Source of the DNA: Asterias amurensis
Lineage: Eukaryota > Echinodermata > Asteroidea > Forcipulatida > Asteriidae
Reading direction: 5' to 3'
Length of the DNA stretch: 64,000 nt
NCBI RefSeq assembly: GCF_032118995.1
Contig: NC_092654.1
Location: 12,594,284-12,658,283, forward strand
In this document: positions 1 through 13,300 of the stretch, piece after piece
Layout of the letters: every line of letters begins with the position of its first letter
Numbering within the stretch: position 1 is the stretch's first letter
Made by a program: the position numbers and the translations under genes
The notes under the pieces: model-generated
What the model was told of the DNA's origin: nothing
What the model saw: only the letters and a program-made list of their open reading frames with translations
Database searches by the model: none

Positions 1-490
1 TCATTACAATGGTGACAGTGATGAGACCGATGTTAAAAGCAGAGCCATTAACAGCTCAACAAGTTGGGCTAAGTGCATACCACCTTGTTTTACTCTTGTT
101 TTAGCATTCATTCATGCTAAATTCGAAGCACTTCCGTCCTTGTTGTCCCTTGTCTTTGTCTTTAAGAGTCTTTAATTATTATGTAGGTTAGGGTACAAAA
201 GCTAAGGCTTCACATACATGTATCCTAAGTTTTGCCCTACTGAATTGTAACTGTTTATAACTGTTACTATTATGAAACATGTATTTTATCGTGTGAAGGC
301 AATACCAAAATAGATGTTTTCTTTATTGAATTGAATTGAGTTTCATCATATGGATTCATTTCACATGACGCAAATTTGCGATTTTATTATAACATCGATT
401 CGATTTTGCAAGCTAAAATCATTTAGAAATTTTGTTTGAAATAGGCTAAAGACCAATTTATTCACATAGCACCATTTAAGGGAATAAAAG

Positions 491-607
491 GGTAGCGACT
501 AGTCTTTCACGGCCGTTTATAAACCAGCAGGGTGGAATTGCCGTGTGATAAAGGTAATTCAATCCTGCAAGGTTTTAAAAACAGCCGTGAAAGAACTAGT
601 AGCTACC
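491..607. repeat. Short foldback element with about 23-bp inverted ends
   Basis: The left end (GGTAGCGACTAGTCTTTCAC) is matched by the reverse complement at the right end (GTGAAAGAACTAGTAGCTACC region). The spacer is about 70 bp. This looks like a small hairpin MITE; no second copy was noticed. Confidence 0.55.
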
Positions 608-867
608 TTTTATTTTTCATTCATAAATACCTTTTTGGTTAAAAGGCGTAATAAAGTAAGAAACTCTGTAAAACATATTTTCATAAACCATAAGCTTGAG
701 ATCGTTGGGCCATCTGGGTCATGCAAAAATAGTGAAAAAAACAATTACACATTTTCCATGACATTGATTAAAAAACTAAATAAAACACTCATTGAGCAAC
801 CTCCAAACAGGAAACTGTTTTATAATTTTTTTCTCATCAAATTTGACATTTCACACAGAAAGATTTA

Positions 868-977
868 AAGGGATGTTTTCTACTATCATTATCATTTGAC
901 TGTGTAAGTTAAGTTTAAATCTGTGATCTTGGACAGGTTTTTCTTTACCAACTCTGTAATGTACCTTTTAAGGACAT
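868..977. mobile_element. Half copy of a palindromic MITE (ends near AATTGGTAAGAAACAA)
   Basis: The segment with TTTCTACTATCATTATCA and CTTTACCAACTCTGTAATGT resembles the arms at 12617-13000 and 38870-39055. The family is related to the GTCCACAGATTTACAT family listed below but ends differently. Confidence 0.5.
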
Positions 978-984
978 AAGTGTC

Positions 985-1083
985 TTGACCTGGACTCGAA
1001 CCCTCACGCTGCTGTTTAGAAACACCAGAGATTGAGTCCAATCTGCTTAACCGCTTGGCCGCACACACTCCAGATCGCTCCAC
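985..1083 (-). repeat. tRNA-derived SINE remnant
   Basis: On the minus strand it reads GTGCGGCCAAGCGGTTAAGC (A-box-like) and, about 50 bases later, GAGGGTTCGAGTCCAGG (B-box-like), as in a Leu/Ser-type tRNA. It does not fold into a good acceptor stem and runs on into non-tRNA sequence, so it is read as a SINE head. A related SINE is at 35335-35421. Confidence 0.55.
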
Positions 1084-1128
1084 TCAAGATTTGTTGGTTT
1101 CTGAACTTTTTTATGTTTTCCTTTGTAG

Positions 1129-1368
1129 ATCCAGTGTTCGATGCAGCCCCATGTGTCGAAGAAGTAAACGTCCAACCAGATGCCAATAAGAATGTAGCCA
1201 GGGCATTCTGGATCTTCCCCACAGCTACAGATGAAAACGGTAACCCAGCTGCAGTGTCATGCGATCAGCCCAACGGAGGTATATTCAATGGAGGGATGAC
1301 AACTGTAACCTGCACTGCCACAGATTTGACTGACCAAACAGCTACATGTTCTTTTGATGTAAAAGTGT
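1129..1368 (+). CDS. HYR domain exon 1
   Basis: The exon follows TTTCCTTTGTAG and ends before GTAAGTAG; phase 1-1, 80 codons. It opens with DPVFDAAPC and carries the HYR signature AVSCDQPNGGIFNGGMTTVT followed by CTATD and a final CSFDVKVC. It belongs to the longer-loop type shared with the exons at 4253 and 7525. Confidence 0.88.
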
Positions 1369-4300
1369 GTAAGTAGGCCTAATTAGGTAATTACTCCCCC
1401 AAAATTGTTTGCTTAAAAACCTACTTGATAACAAGCAACGGAGAGCTGTTGATGGTATAAAACATTGTGAAAAAACAGCTCCCTCTGAAGTAACATAGTT
1501 TTTGAGAAAGAAGTTACGTACTTCCCACTTTAATAAAAGACAATAGACACTATTGGTAATTGTCAAAATCCATACTTCTCACTTGGTGTATCTCAACATA
1601 TGCATAAAATAACACACCTGTGAAAATTTGAGCTCGATCGGTCGTCGGAGTTGTGAGATAACTATGAAAGAAAAAAAACACCCTTGTATCACACGAAGTT
1701 GTGTCCTTTCAGATGCTTGATTTCGAGACCTCAAATTCTAAACTTGAGGTGTCAAAATCAAATTCGTGGAAAATTACTTCTATCTCCAAAACTATGTCAC
1801 TTTAGAGGGAGCCGTTTCTCACAATGTTTTATACTTTCAACCTCTCCCCATTATTCGTTACCAAGTAAGTTTTTATGCCAATAGTTAATTTGAGTAATTA
1901 CCAATAGTGTCCACTGCCTTTTAATATTAGAATTGAATTTGAGACCTCGGCTGAGGTGTCGTATTCAAGCATTTGAAAGCACACAATTTGTGCGACAAGG
2001 GTGTCTTTTCTTCCGTTATTCTCTCGCAACTTCGACGACCATTTGAGTTCAATATTTAATGCATGTGTTGAGAGATACACCATGTGAGAAGACTGGTTTT
2101 TTGACAACTACCAAAGGATATCCAGTGCCTTTAAGCGAAACCCTTCCCTTCCAAATGGTTCGTATTTTGTTGCATTTTGCAGTCAACACAACTCCTATAC
2201 TCTATTTCATTGGGTTACAAATACCATGGTACACAGATCCTCGACTTGTACAGTACCCAGCGAGCTTCAATACATTTTGTTGCAGTTAGATCTTTGGTAC
2301 ACAAATTTAAATATTTTTTGCAGCCTTGTTTTTAGCAGAGAAAAATGTCAAAACTGGATTCACACTTAAAGGGTCTATGTAACTTTTCATGACAAAAAAA
2401 CACAGTGTCCAAAAAAACACAGTTTGAAGATAATGATAGTAGAAAGCTTCCCTGATAATATTACGTGCTGTGGTGCTGTAGTTTTGGGGGAAATGAGTAA
2501 AACAATGTCATGAAAAGAATTTTCATCTCATGAGACGAAAATTATTTTAATCATTTACAAACGTATTTTCATCACAATGTTTTTACTAATTTCTCAAAAA
2601 CTACAGCACCTCAGTAAGTATTGAAGGTAAGGTTTCCACTATAATTATCTTCAAACCCTGAGAGTTTCATGTAAATCTATGGACATTTTGAAAAAGTACT
2701 CAAATCCTTTAAGCTTACTTTCATTTGGCATACAGTCGGTAAACAAAATGTTCATGTGTATTTCATATTATAAGCAGTTTTTATCTAAAAAAGTTGTCAG
2801 GACATGATTATGATGACTATTGAAGCCAATGAGGTATCTTCATTTGACCTCACCAGTGAGGGCAATGCTATTTGAGGTTTTTTGTGACAAGAGGGTCTTC
2901 TTGCAAACTAGACAACGTGGAATAAAATCTTCTCTGTAATAAGTCATTTGATATTTCAACCTCTCGCTAATCAACATAAATGAGTTTTGTTTGGAATATT
3001 TTGTTCCAGATCCTACATTTAGCACAGGCTGTCCAAACAACATCATATTAGAGACGGAAGATACTTTGGACTTCGACACACCCATTGCTGTTGGCTCCGA
3101 TAACACCAATCCTGAAGTGACTTGCAAGCCCCCAACTGGATCAACGTTTACCGATCTCGCTACTGAAGTAACGTGTACTGCAATGGATTCTCTTTTGATT
3201 GATCAGCAAGTCTCTTGCGTCTTCACAGTATCAGTCGGTTCAAGTAAGGATTGTTTTTTTGTGACTTGCGATTGGTTTGGGGACAATGCCCCAAAACTGT
3301 TCACAGAGGCAACAAAGGCGATTGCCTCATTGCCCCCTGGTCATTGCCTTGGTGCCCTTGAAATTCTCCTGTAGAATTTTTTCAATTTCATGATACCATG
3401 GAGAAAATGCATTGGTACCCATGCCCTTTCAAAAATGAAGCATAAAGGACTTTAAAGATTGGGGTCCTTTTTGTAACACAAAACACAATACTCACAGATT
3501 GGCATTAAATTTACACGATTTGAAGATAATGATGGTAGAAAGCTTACCATAAAACATTACTTGCTAGATTTTGAGAAAAGTGCGTGAAACCATGTCACCG
3601 AATTTACATGCTAAAATAATTTTCTTAACACCGTACTGGCGTTAAAGACACTGGACACCTATGGTAATTGTCAAAGACCAGTCTTCTCACTTGGTATATC
3701 TCAACATAATGCATAAAATAACAAACCTGTGAAAATTTGAGCTCAATCGGTCATGGAAGTTGCGAGATAATAGTGAAAGGGAAAAACACCCTTGTCACAC
3801 AAAGTTGTGTGCTTTCAGATGCTTGATTTCGAGACCTCAAATTCTAAATCTGAGGTCTTAAAGTTAAATTTGTGGAAAATTACTTTTTTCTTGAAAACTA
3901 CTCCGCTTCAGAGGGAGCCGTTTCTTACAATGTTTTATACTACCAACCTCTCCCCATTACTCGATACCAAGTAAGGTTTTATGCTAATAAATATTTTGAG
4001 TTGTTACCAATAGTGTCCACTGCCTATTACAGCGAGACCTGAATAATCAAAGAAGCCCGTCTTAATGTGTATATTGGGGATTCTCCTGATGACAAGCAGG
4101 GTATACTGTTCAAAACGTTGAGATCACACCAGCTCTTTTTTAGATGCCAACACCGATCGACACAAAAGAGACTTGCACATGCTTGTACCCACAAAATTAC
4201 TATATCCTTATAGTTTCTTCCTCATTATGTATTGTGTTTTCTTCTTTTGCAGTTCCAACATTCAACACTCCTGGTTCCTGTGACGCTACTGGTATCATTA

Positions 4301-7300
4301 ACGTACAGCCGGATACAGGAAAAAACACAGCTTCTGGTATTACTTGGACCGAGCCAGCATCAACTGACTCCACTGTGTCCTGTGAACCAGACCCTGATAC
4401 GGCAGCATTTCCAGGGGGTGTAACTAATGTAACTTGTACAGCAACAAATGATGTAACCCCAACTCTCTTCAGTACTTGTGAATTCGCTGTGCATGTTTGT
4501 AAGTAGTTTTTTAAAGGATGTGGATACTTTTTGTAACACAAAACACAATGTCCACAGATTCACATTAAACTTACACCGTTTGAAGACAATGATAGTAGAA
4601 AGCTTACCTTCAAGTATTACCAGCTTAGGTGCTGTATTTTTTTTTATAGAAATGTGAGTAAAACAGTGTCCCAAAAATACGTTTTACTGCTAAAATGATT
4701 TTCAACTTTAGAGATGAAAACTGTTTTGGTGACTTGTTTTACTCATTTCTCAAAAACTACAGCACCTCAGAAAATAGTTTTTAAAGGAAGCTTTGTACCA
4801 TCATTATCTTCAAACTGTGTGAGTTTAATGTAAATCTGTGGACATTGTGTTGGGTGTCCTACAAAAAGTACCCAGGTAGGGTCATACTTTTATAATAACC
4901 CTTATTTCTGGCGAGCTGCAGAGCAGTGCCCACAATACCAATTTCCGTACGGCGTCTGTCTGTCCGTCCCCGTTAAAGTTTTTGGTTTAAGTTTAAATCT
5001 TTGAGTTGAGTTGTTTTGGTATATATAAGCCAAAGTGAGATTGTTATAAACAGTTGCCAGTCATTTTCAGAAATTTTCAGCTATAATTTCAAATAATGTT
5101 GTAGTTTTTGGAATAAAAAAAAAAAGTTATTTTTGGAATACCAAAAAACTTAAAGTTTTTTTCAGGCTCAAACATTGACATCTGGATTTATATGAAGAGA
5201 TCAAACTTAAAGAATTAATCACTGGTTTCAGTTGAATGAGCTAAAACAATGAACAAATTGAAGAGGCATAACTCCTTATTTCCATGATGTACTGACTTGA
5301 AACCTAAATCAAATATCACTTTTTACATGTAATGATAAAACTCAAAGAGTGCATCACTGAAGACGCAAAGTTTTAATCAATTATTGCTGCTTAGATGTAT
5401 ATAATATGAAAAGATAAAACAAAAAGATCACTGGTTCCAGTAGAATGAGCTAAAGCAATGAAAACCTTAAATGTCATAACTTCATACTTGTCAACATCCC
5501 CACCCCTGTGACCATCAGTTGATCAAATGATTGGTTTTTCTGTCAGTCATTGGTTCTACCTGGTGATCGGCAGCTTGCCATGGCAGCTTCGCTGTTCTAG
5601 TTTATTTTGGAATTTCTATCCAAAATTTTGGGGGCCATTCTGAATAAGGGAATCAATGTGTGGTGAAGAGGTTTTCAACTAGTGGTTTAATCCCAACGAG
5701 GCCTGGTTGCTAATTTTACTGAGACGAAGCTCTCCTCTTTATAACAATACAAATAACAACAATACATAATTCTTATAAAGCGCCTTACCCTTAGGTGCTG
5801 TACAAATCAAAATAGCACAAACCAAGAAGAGGAAATAATAAAAGAGCATAACAAGATTTCTTAAAACGTAAAACCACAAAAGTGGACCAGCCAATACTTT
5901 TAATGAAACCACACACCACGAAAGTGGTGAAATAGATAATAAAGAAAGTACTGAAATTAGAAAAACTGATTTTTCTTGTTCTTTTTCAGATCCAACGTTT
6001 GACGCAGAAGGATGCCCTGATGATGACATAATGGAGATAGCAGGGACCAATAGTTTTGTAGCACCTACTGCGAACGCTGACTCAGATGGAACACTAGCAG
6101 TAGTGACTTGTGACCCGGTTTCTGGATCAAATTTTGCTAACCCTTCTACTGTCGTTACTTGTACGGCTACAGATTCAGTTTTGACTGATCAGGAAGCGTC
6201 TTGTTCATTCACGATAAGCGTAGGAGCAAGTAAGTATTATGAGCAAGGCCAAATTTTAACAAGCTGCTTAACAGCCAATGTTGTTCTTATTTAGCAAGTT
6301 TGTATTTCATAAGGCTGACTGTAAGCGCACGAAACGGCTTCATTCCAGAGCAAACTGTATAAAAATGAGTGACATAACTATGCCAAACCATGGTGAATGC
6401 ACAAGCTGGTGGTGGTCGTACTTTTTTGCTTACCTGTGAAGTAGGCTTATCCTTGAAGACACTGGACACTATTGGTAAATCTCCAAATAATTGTAAGCAT
6501 AAAAACTTACTTGGTGACTTGCAATGGACAGCTGTTGATAGTATAACACATTGTGAGAAACGGCTCTCTCTGAAGTAATGTAGTAATTTCTCACTCAAAT
6601 AATATTTAGATTGATTTTGAAACTTCAGTTGAGGTCTTGAATTCAAGCATCTGAAAGCACATAACTTGTGCCGCAATAGTGTTTTTGTCTTTCATTATTT
6701 TCTTGCAATTTTGCTGACCAATTGAGCCCAAAATGTCACAGGTTTGTGTTGTTATGCCTATGTCGAGATTTACACCAAGTGAATACTGGTCTTTGACAAT
6801 TACTGAAGGTGTCCACAAAAAGTTGCTTGAGGGCAATTCCACGGTAACGGAAGGATGTTTTGACTCGTTAAACAACATTTAAATCATGGATATCATTAAC
6901 AGTTTAATTAGTTTCATCAAGCAAATGTCCTTCCATTACCGACCTTATTAATATTCATATTTTATTCATCCTTCCATTACCGACCTTATTAATATTCATA
7001 TTTTATAAACTAAAAGTTTTTCAGCCAAAAAGAGGGGACCATTTTGAAGGCAGTCATTTAATAAAAGAAACTGTGACATTTGCTTGATGAAACTAATTAA
7101 ACTGTTAAAGATATCCATGATTTAATTGTTGTTTAATGAGTCAAAACGTCCTTCCGTTACCGTGGAATTGCCCTTGAGTAACGCTGTGAAATTGCCCCCT
7201 AGTTTGCCACAATTAGGTTGTAAATATAGGATTCGAACTGCCTTTCGCTTCTGGGAAATCTTTGTGGTGTAGTTGGTATGACACTGCTCTAGATTTCCAA

Positions 7301-10300
7301 ATGTTGTGGGTTCAAATCCCACCCGAGTAATATTCCTGTGATCTTTATTTTGTATTATTATTTTTTTATTTTTTTATTTTTTTTGGGGGGGGGGGGAGTA
7401 CTGAGTATAAAGTCCTTCCTCTCATCGGTGCAAACATATTTTATTTTATCCTTGATGCAAATTTAACATCTAATATGCCCACAGTACCTGACAGACTGAG
7501 TTGCTCTGTTTTGTTACTTTTCAGAACCAGTATTCAATGCACCGTGTGTTGGTCCAATCATCATTGATGTGTCACCAAATGACGGCAAAACTACAGCCTC
7601 TGGCTTTACCTGGGATAAGCCATCCGCAACTGGAGCCACTGTGAGCTGTGAGCCTGACCCTGACTCTGCAATATTTCAAGGGGGTGAAACCAGTGTGACG
7701 TGTGCAGCAACGAATGACATCACCCCAACACTCATTGAAACTTGTGAACTTACTGTTCGAGTCTGTAAGTTGGTGTTTTTTATGCTCCTTTCATGAACTC
7801 AGTTTTAAAGGAGACTTTTGAGACGCTGGCGGTAGCAGACGTAACAGTCCTTATTTGACCATGAGCCAAATTTTTCCCAGATTTGTTCTTATATGCCTAT
7901 GTTGGGATACAAGTGAGAATACTGGTCTTTGACAATTTAACATGGGTGTCATGTGTAGGCCTTGGCGATTAGTGAATTTAGTTCTCGACAAGTTGTACCT
8001 TAAATTGTCACGACTTCGACACTAGTTTTCAAAAGTTGGATTGTTTGACGCAGGTGCAACATAGCGAAATTCACACTGAAAAGATTGCAGGATTGGGTTA
8101 TACTGATGTCTGATTGTGTTTCGTAGGTAAATTATGTTGTCGTGAAAAGTCGAGTGCGACACAATTGGTTAACCAAGCAGGATCGCGACTAGTTTTGTAT
8201 GTAGTCGCGGGGGCACGATTAACCGCGTAGTTGAAAAACGGTAGTCGCGACTTGACTAAACAATTGCGGCTTCGACACGAGTCACACTAGTTGCCGATGG
8301 CTTACTCCAGTGCCTCTAAGCTATTGCATGGCTATAATTCTCTCAAATAAGATGCCTATTGCGTGTAGATAAAGAAGCGTATTCATTTGCATTTGTAATA
8401 TGGTCTGGTTCACATAGTTGTTTTGATTCGAATGAAGAATTGATTTTGCAATTGTAGCAATATTTTACTTAATTTTTTTTAATTTTTTTTCAAATTCCAT
8501 ATCAAATCAACATTTATTTCCATACAAACATATACAAATACAAACAATAAGATTTTGCCAAACTGAAAGTGTATGGAGGCATGACCCATTGAAGCAAAAG
8601 CTTGTGCGTTTGCATTCTGACTTATATTGACAACTTGCTCGACTGGAATACCAGTAGGTCTATAATAAACCCAGGAATAGGTCTAATACTTTGCAGGACA
8701 AAAAATTAGCGCTTTGATATGCCATTAGTGGTGTGATAAAGTGCTATCTTAGAACCTAGTGTTAGTATTATTATTATTATTATAAAATGCCTTTTCAATT
8801 CTGTCGTTACAGTTCCAGCCTTTGAAGACAACAAGTGTGTCAGTGACTTAATAAGGCAACAAGGTGTTGGTGGAATAAGTGCCAAAGTTGCCTGGCTTCT
8901 GCCTAAGGCCACACTCAAGAACGGGGATCCAGCAAGTGTGGCTTGCATTCCAGAATCTGGGAGTTCCTTCAGCAGTTTGGAAACAGACGTGGTCTGCACG
9001 GCTTCAGAAGCGCCTGATGTCGATGTGTCCACGTGTTCATTTAAAGTCAGCATTCGTAAGTGCAGCTTCGATTATAGATGAAATGCTTTACCATGTAATT
9101 TGGTGCTTTCTACACCCTTATTAAGTATGTAATTTGCTGTAAGCAGAACCATGAAGTTAGGCCCTGCCTAATCTGAAAAAGTCGGTGTAATGACCCTCTT
9201 ATTTAATGAGCACACGAAAAGGATGTATGTACTTTTCAAGTGTTTTTGGCCAAACTCCAAAATTCTTTAACCCTTTGGTTGATACCATAATTCTGGCAGC
9301 AGCAACTCAAGAAAAAAAACTCAACCAAAAACATGTAACATTAGACTTTGATAAACGTTCATAGCCTAAAAAAATACAGCATCCATATCTACGCCCTCAT
9401 TCAGTTCTTTAGAGTGATTGTTGAGCTTAAGGTGATGTTCTACTACACAGAGTGCTATTGAAAGTTTGGAGAAAAACACGGTTGAATTCCAAAAAAAATA
9501 AAAAATTATTTTGTTATATTAATCTGTGCAAGGGTTAAAATGTCAAGTCGTGAACTTTGCTGAATTCCACTTAAAATGTTTTCGATGAATAAGGAAATCG
9601 AGTCATATGATGATAAATAGGTTTCAATTGTGTAAAAAAACAATCATTTTGTATGCCCTTGTCCAGAGCTTATCTGCGAGATTTGCGAAAAGCCCCGTTA
9701 CGTAACCACTCTCAAAACGTCATAAGTAGATAAAGCCGCTTTGTTGCAGCGTGGATGTATAACAAAGCAAACTCCCACAAATGACGTCAGCGGCATTGTC
9801 CTTTGACGCCCGCTCTCAATGGCAGAAGTGTTTTTAGTTTTTCAAAAAAGCTTTAGGTAGGGGTAGGGGCCTGATTTTTAATCGATAATTGCGAAAAGTT
9901 CAGAAGTGTACACATATCAATTAAAATGGTGAACAAGTGCATTATAAACAAGTAAAAATACCATTTCTGTTGAAAATTCCGCTCAGGTAGGTGTTTAAAG
10001 GCACTGGACACTATTGGTAACTACTCAGAATAATTGCATTATACAAACCTAATTGGTATTTAAACAAACGATTTTTATTCATATTGGGATACACCAAGTG
10101 AGAGCACTGGTCTTTGACAGTTCATGTAGGCCTGGGTGATTAGTGAATTTACTACTTGACCAGTCGCCCCTCAAATTGACTTTGACACTAGTGGTCACTT
10201 ATTTTTAATTCCTAAGTTGCATTGCAACAAAGTGTTTACTGCAGGCGCAATATAGCAAAATTCACGCTGAAAGAATTGAAATTGTGTCACTGATGTCTGA

Positions 10301-13300
10301 TTGTGTTTCGTCAGTAATTTTTTTATTACCAATTTGCCTTCTATTTAATTTCAAATTTTAAATTTATGTAAAATTGTTGTAATTCAGCCTTTGTGCTGCA
10401 AGGAAAGTTTTTTTAATAAACCATTTTATCTATCTATCTATATCTATCTATCTATGTTGTCCATGCCTTTAATGGCTCTCTGTGTCTTTTACTAGATTCC
10501 TTGGCACCAAATTTTACTGATGGCTGTCCCAATGATGTCTCCATTGATGTCACCTCGACTGGCTCAAACATGGCTGCTCATATCTGGGACATGCCAGAGG
10601 CCACCAATGATTACACTCCTCAGGAACAAATCAAAGTGTTATGTGTTCCAGCCAATAACTCAACGTTCCTCTTCGGGGAAACGACAGTATTGTGTTTTGC
10701 CATTGATTCCAGGGGCAATACTGCATCTTGTGACTTCACTATTAGTGTTGAAGGTAAGTGGTGTAACAGGCTAATGCTAGCAGTCTGCCTATTCTGCCAG
10801 TACCTTTGTTTGGTGGGGTGCCTCTCTCGAGTTCACTTAGCTCTTCGCATGAGCAAACTATATGGCATTGAAAAAGGTCAACAAACTGTCATGATTATGC
10901 ATGAACATTGCTCTTCAAAATCCAATCAAGTAACAGTGTTGTAACCTATGCATATCATTTAGGATGATTAACACATACTTTTGAACTCTTTCATTTTTTA
11001 TCAATCACATAGAACCTTAAAAATACTAATGAGTTATAATTGGGTCTCAGAATTCATCACTGCAATAACCTATCTTTTTGGAAGTTTGTATATACTCAGC
11101 GCCTTGAGTACCTTGTTTGGTAGATACGTGCGCTATATAAGACTTCGATATTAGTTAGTGGTAATTTCATAATAAAAAAAACTGGTCCTAACTTGAGATA
11201 AAACTAGTCTTAACTCTTTGTGAAATCCACCCAGGGGAATCAATGTGTGGTGAAGAGAGCTTTTCAACTGGTGGTTTAGTCCCAACAAGGCTTGGTTCTG
11301 GATAATTTTACCGAGACAAAGTTGAGGTAATTTATAAAGAACCATGCCTCGGCGGGTTTAAACCGCTAGTTGAAAACCGATTCAACACACTTTGATTTCC
11401 ATTCATAAATACCTTTTCGGTCAAGAACATCATCACTTTTTGGTCAAAAAGTAAAATAAATGCACAAATTAATGACTGTTTCATTTGATTCTAGGCACAG
11501 TAGAGTGTACTCCTGAATGCAATGCCACCTCAATGTGCACACTAAGCAATAAAGGAGAGTCTGAGTGCATCTGCAACGAGGGATACACACTGAGTGACAA
11601 TCAATGTACAAGTAAGTTTCTTCATTCACATCTTGGGTGACTGCCTAGCCCCTGTGTTTTTTTATTATTTATTTTTTTTATTGCAAGTCGCCTGACACAC
11701 AAGGCCTGAAAGCCACTTCAAGGTGTGGGCTACAATTATTTTTTCCAGAGGCCGTTACCCCTTTTACAGTCCATACGAATGTAGGCTTGGGTATCATCAA
11801 TTAGAAGCCTGGCCAATAGAGCAGAAAGCACTACCTACCCAATTTAAAATGGTGAATCCGAGAGAGATATACTAATATCATAACAATTAAAAATAGATTT
11901 AGTTAAGTTTGCATCTTTTCTGTTCTGTAAAGCTGGCCTCAAGTCAACGTTGCATCAACAAAAAACAGTCGTGATACTGACTTTTCAGGATCACTTACTG
12001 AGCCTGAGCTAAGACCATCGGGAACTTTTACTGAGCATAAAGCCTGGTTCATACTTTATGCGAATGCGAAGCGAATTTGATGTGAATTTGACGTCACGAC
12101 CCTCCTTTCGCAGCGATATTTGCAAGTGAGTAGAGCAGAGTTCAACTGCTGCGAATTATTCATTGCGAATTTATGAAGTCAACGTTCGCTTCGCATTCGC
12201 ATGAAGTATGAACCGGGCGTAACTGAAACTGAAACAGCTGCCGCTCGAAAAAAATTAGCGGTCGCAAGAGTAGAACAATTTCAACTTGTATGACGTAATT
12301 CGGTCAGTCGGGAAACAATCGCAGGCGCACGATTACTCAGTATTTGTGACCTGAGCATATTTTGTCTGCGCGTTGCCGACGGTTTGTTGCGGGCATAAGA
12401 AAATCGTAGGTCGACCTGAGGCCAGCTTAAGGCATCCCTCCTCAAGCTTTGCTTTTGGGAATTTGCCCCCATATCCCTTTCTCTTCAAGTTCTTGTTTAT
12501 TTGATGGCCATTCTGTAAGCTCTTTTGTTAGTTTACTTAATGTAATTGTCTATTTCCTGTATGCACTTTGGTCTTTCTGTGATATGGAAATGAATGAATG
12601 AATGAAATGCATAACGTCACTTAAAGGAACGTTACAGAATTGGTAAGAAACAAAAACCGTGAAGATCACAGATTTACATAAAACTTGATGGTGATAGTAG
12701 AAAGCAGCCCTTGAAATATTTCTGTCTAAAATTTCATATTTGATGAGAAATAAATAATGTAACTTTACGTTTGGAGTTTATCGCTCAGTGAGGGTTTTAT
12801 TCATTTTTATTTTGGCATCAATGCAATGCAAAATTTGTGACGTGTTTCACTACTTTCTCGGGACCCAGATTGCCGATCGATCTCAAACTTCTACAGGTTT
12901 GTCAGTTTAGGTATTTGGTGGATTACATAAAGTGCTTACACTGCCGGCAACTGTTTTGTAAGCAAAAGCCGATTCTGTAAAGTTCCTTTTAAAATTTGTT
13001 TTGATTTTGTTTTTGTTTTGTCCACAGATAAAGATGAGTGTAAAGTTGACCAGCCATGTCATGCTATGGCAGACTGTCTGGACCTCGAACCACCTGAGAT
13101 GTTCAATTGCTCATGCAAGGAGGGGTACTTCGGTGATGGAATGTACTCTTGCAGTAAGATATTAGGATGTCTCAATGTTTGTGTTGTTTCAGGGAACTAT
13201 AAAGTTTCTTGAAATTAAAAGGCACTTGACATCATTGGTTATAATGTCAAAGACCATGCAGTATTCTCACTTTGTGTATCCCAACATGTGCATAAGATAA

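Larger units (their letters stand above)
1..1128. other. Intron upstream of the first visible HYR exon
   Basis: No coding exon is supported here. The following exon begins in phase 1, so at least one earlier exon of the HYR gene lies to the left of the window. The stretch holds a short hairpin (491-607), half of a palindromic repeat (868-977) and a tRNA-derived SINE remnant on the minus strand (985-1083). Confidence 0.6.

Noticed and set aside
7262-7330. Candidate functional tRNA gene
   Set aside because: A and B boxes are present, but the acceptor stem does not pair; more likely a SINE head. The same applies to 985-1083, 57483-57560, 44187-44205 and 61800-61830.
10754-10944. Extension of the last HYR exon
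   Set aside because: A consensus donor at 10754 ends the HYR domain precisely; the following residues have no domain character.
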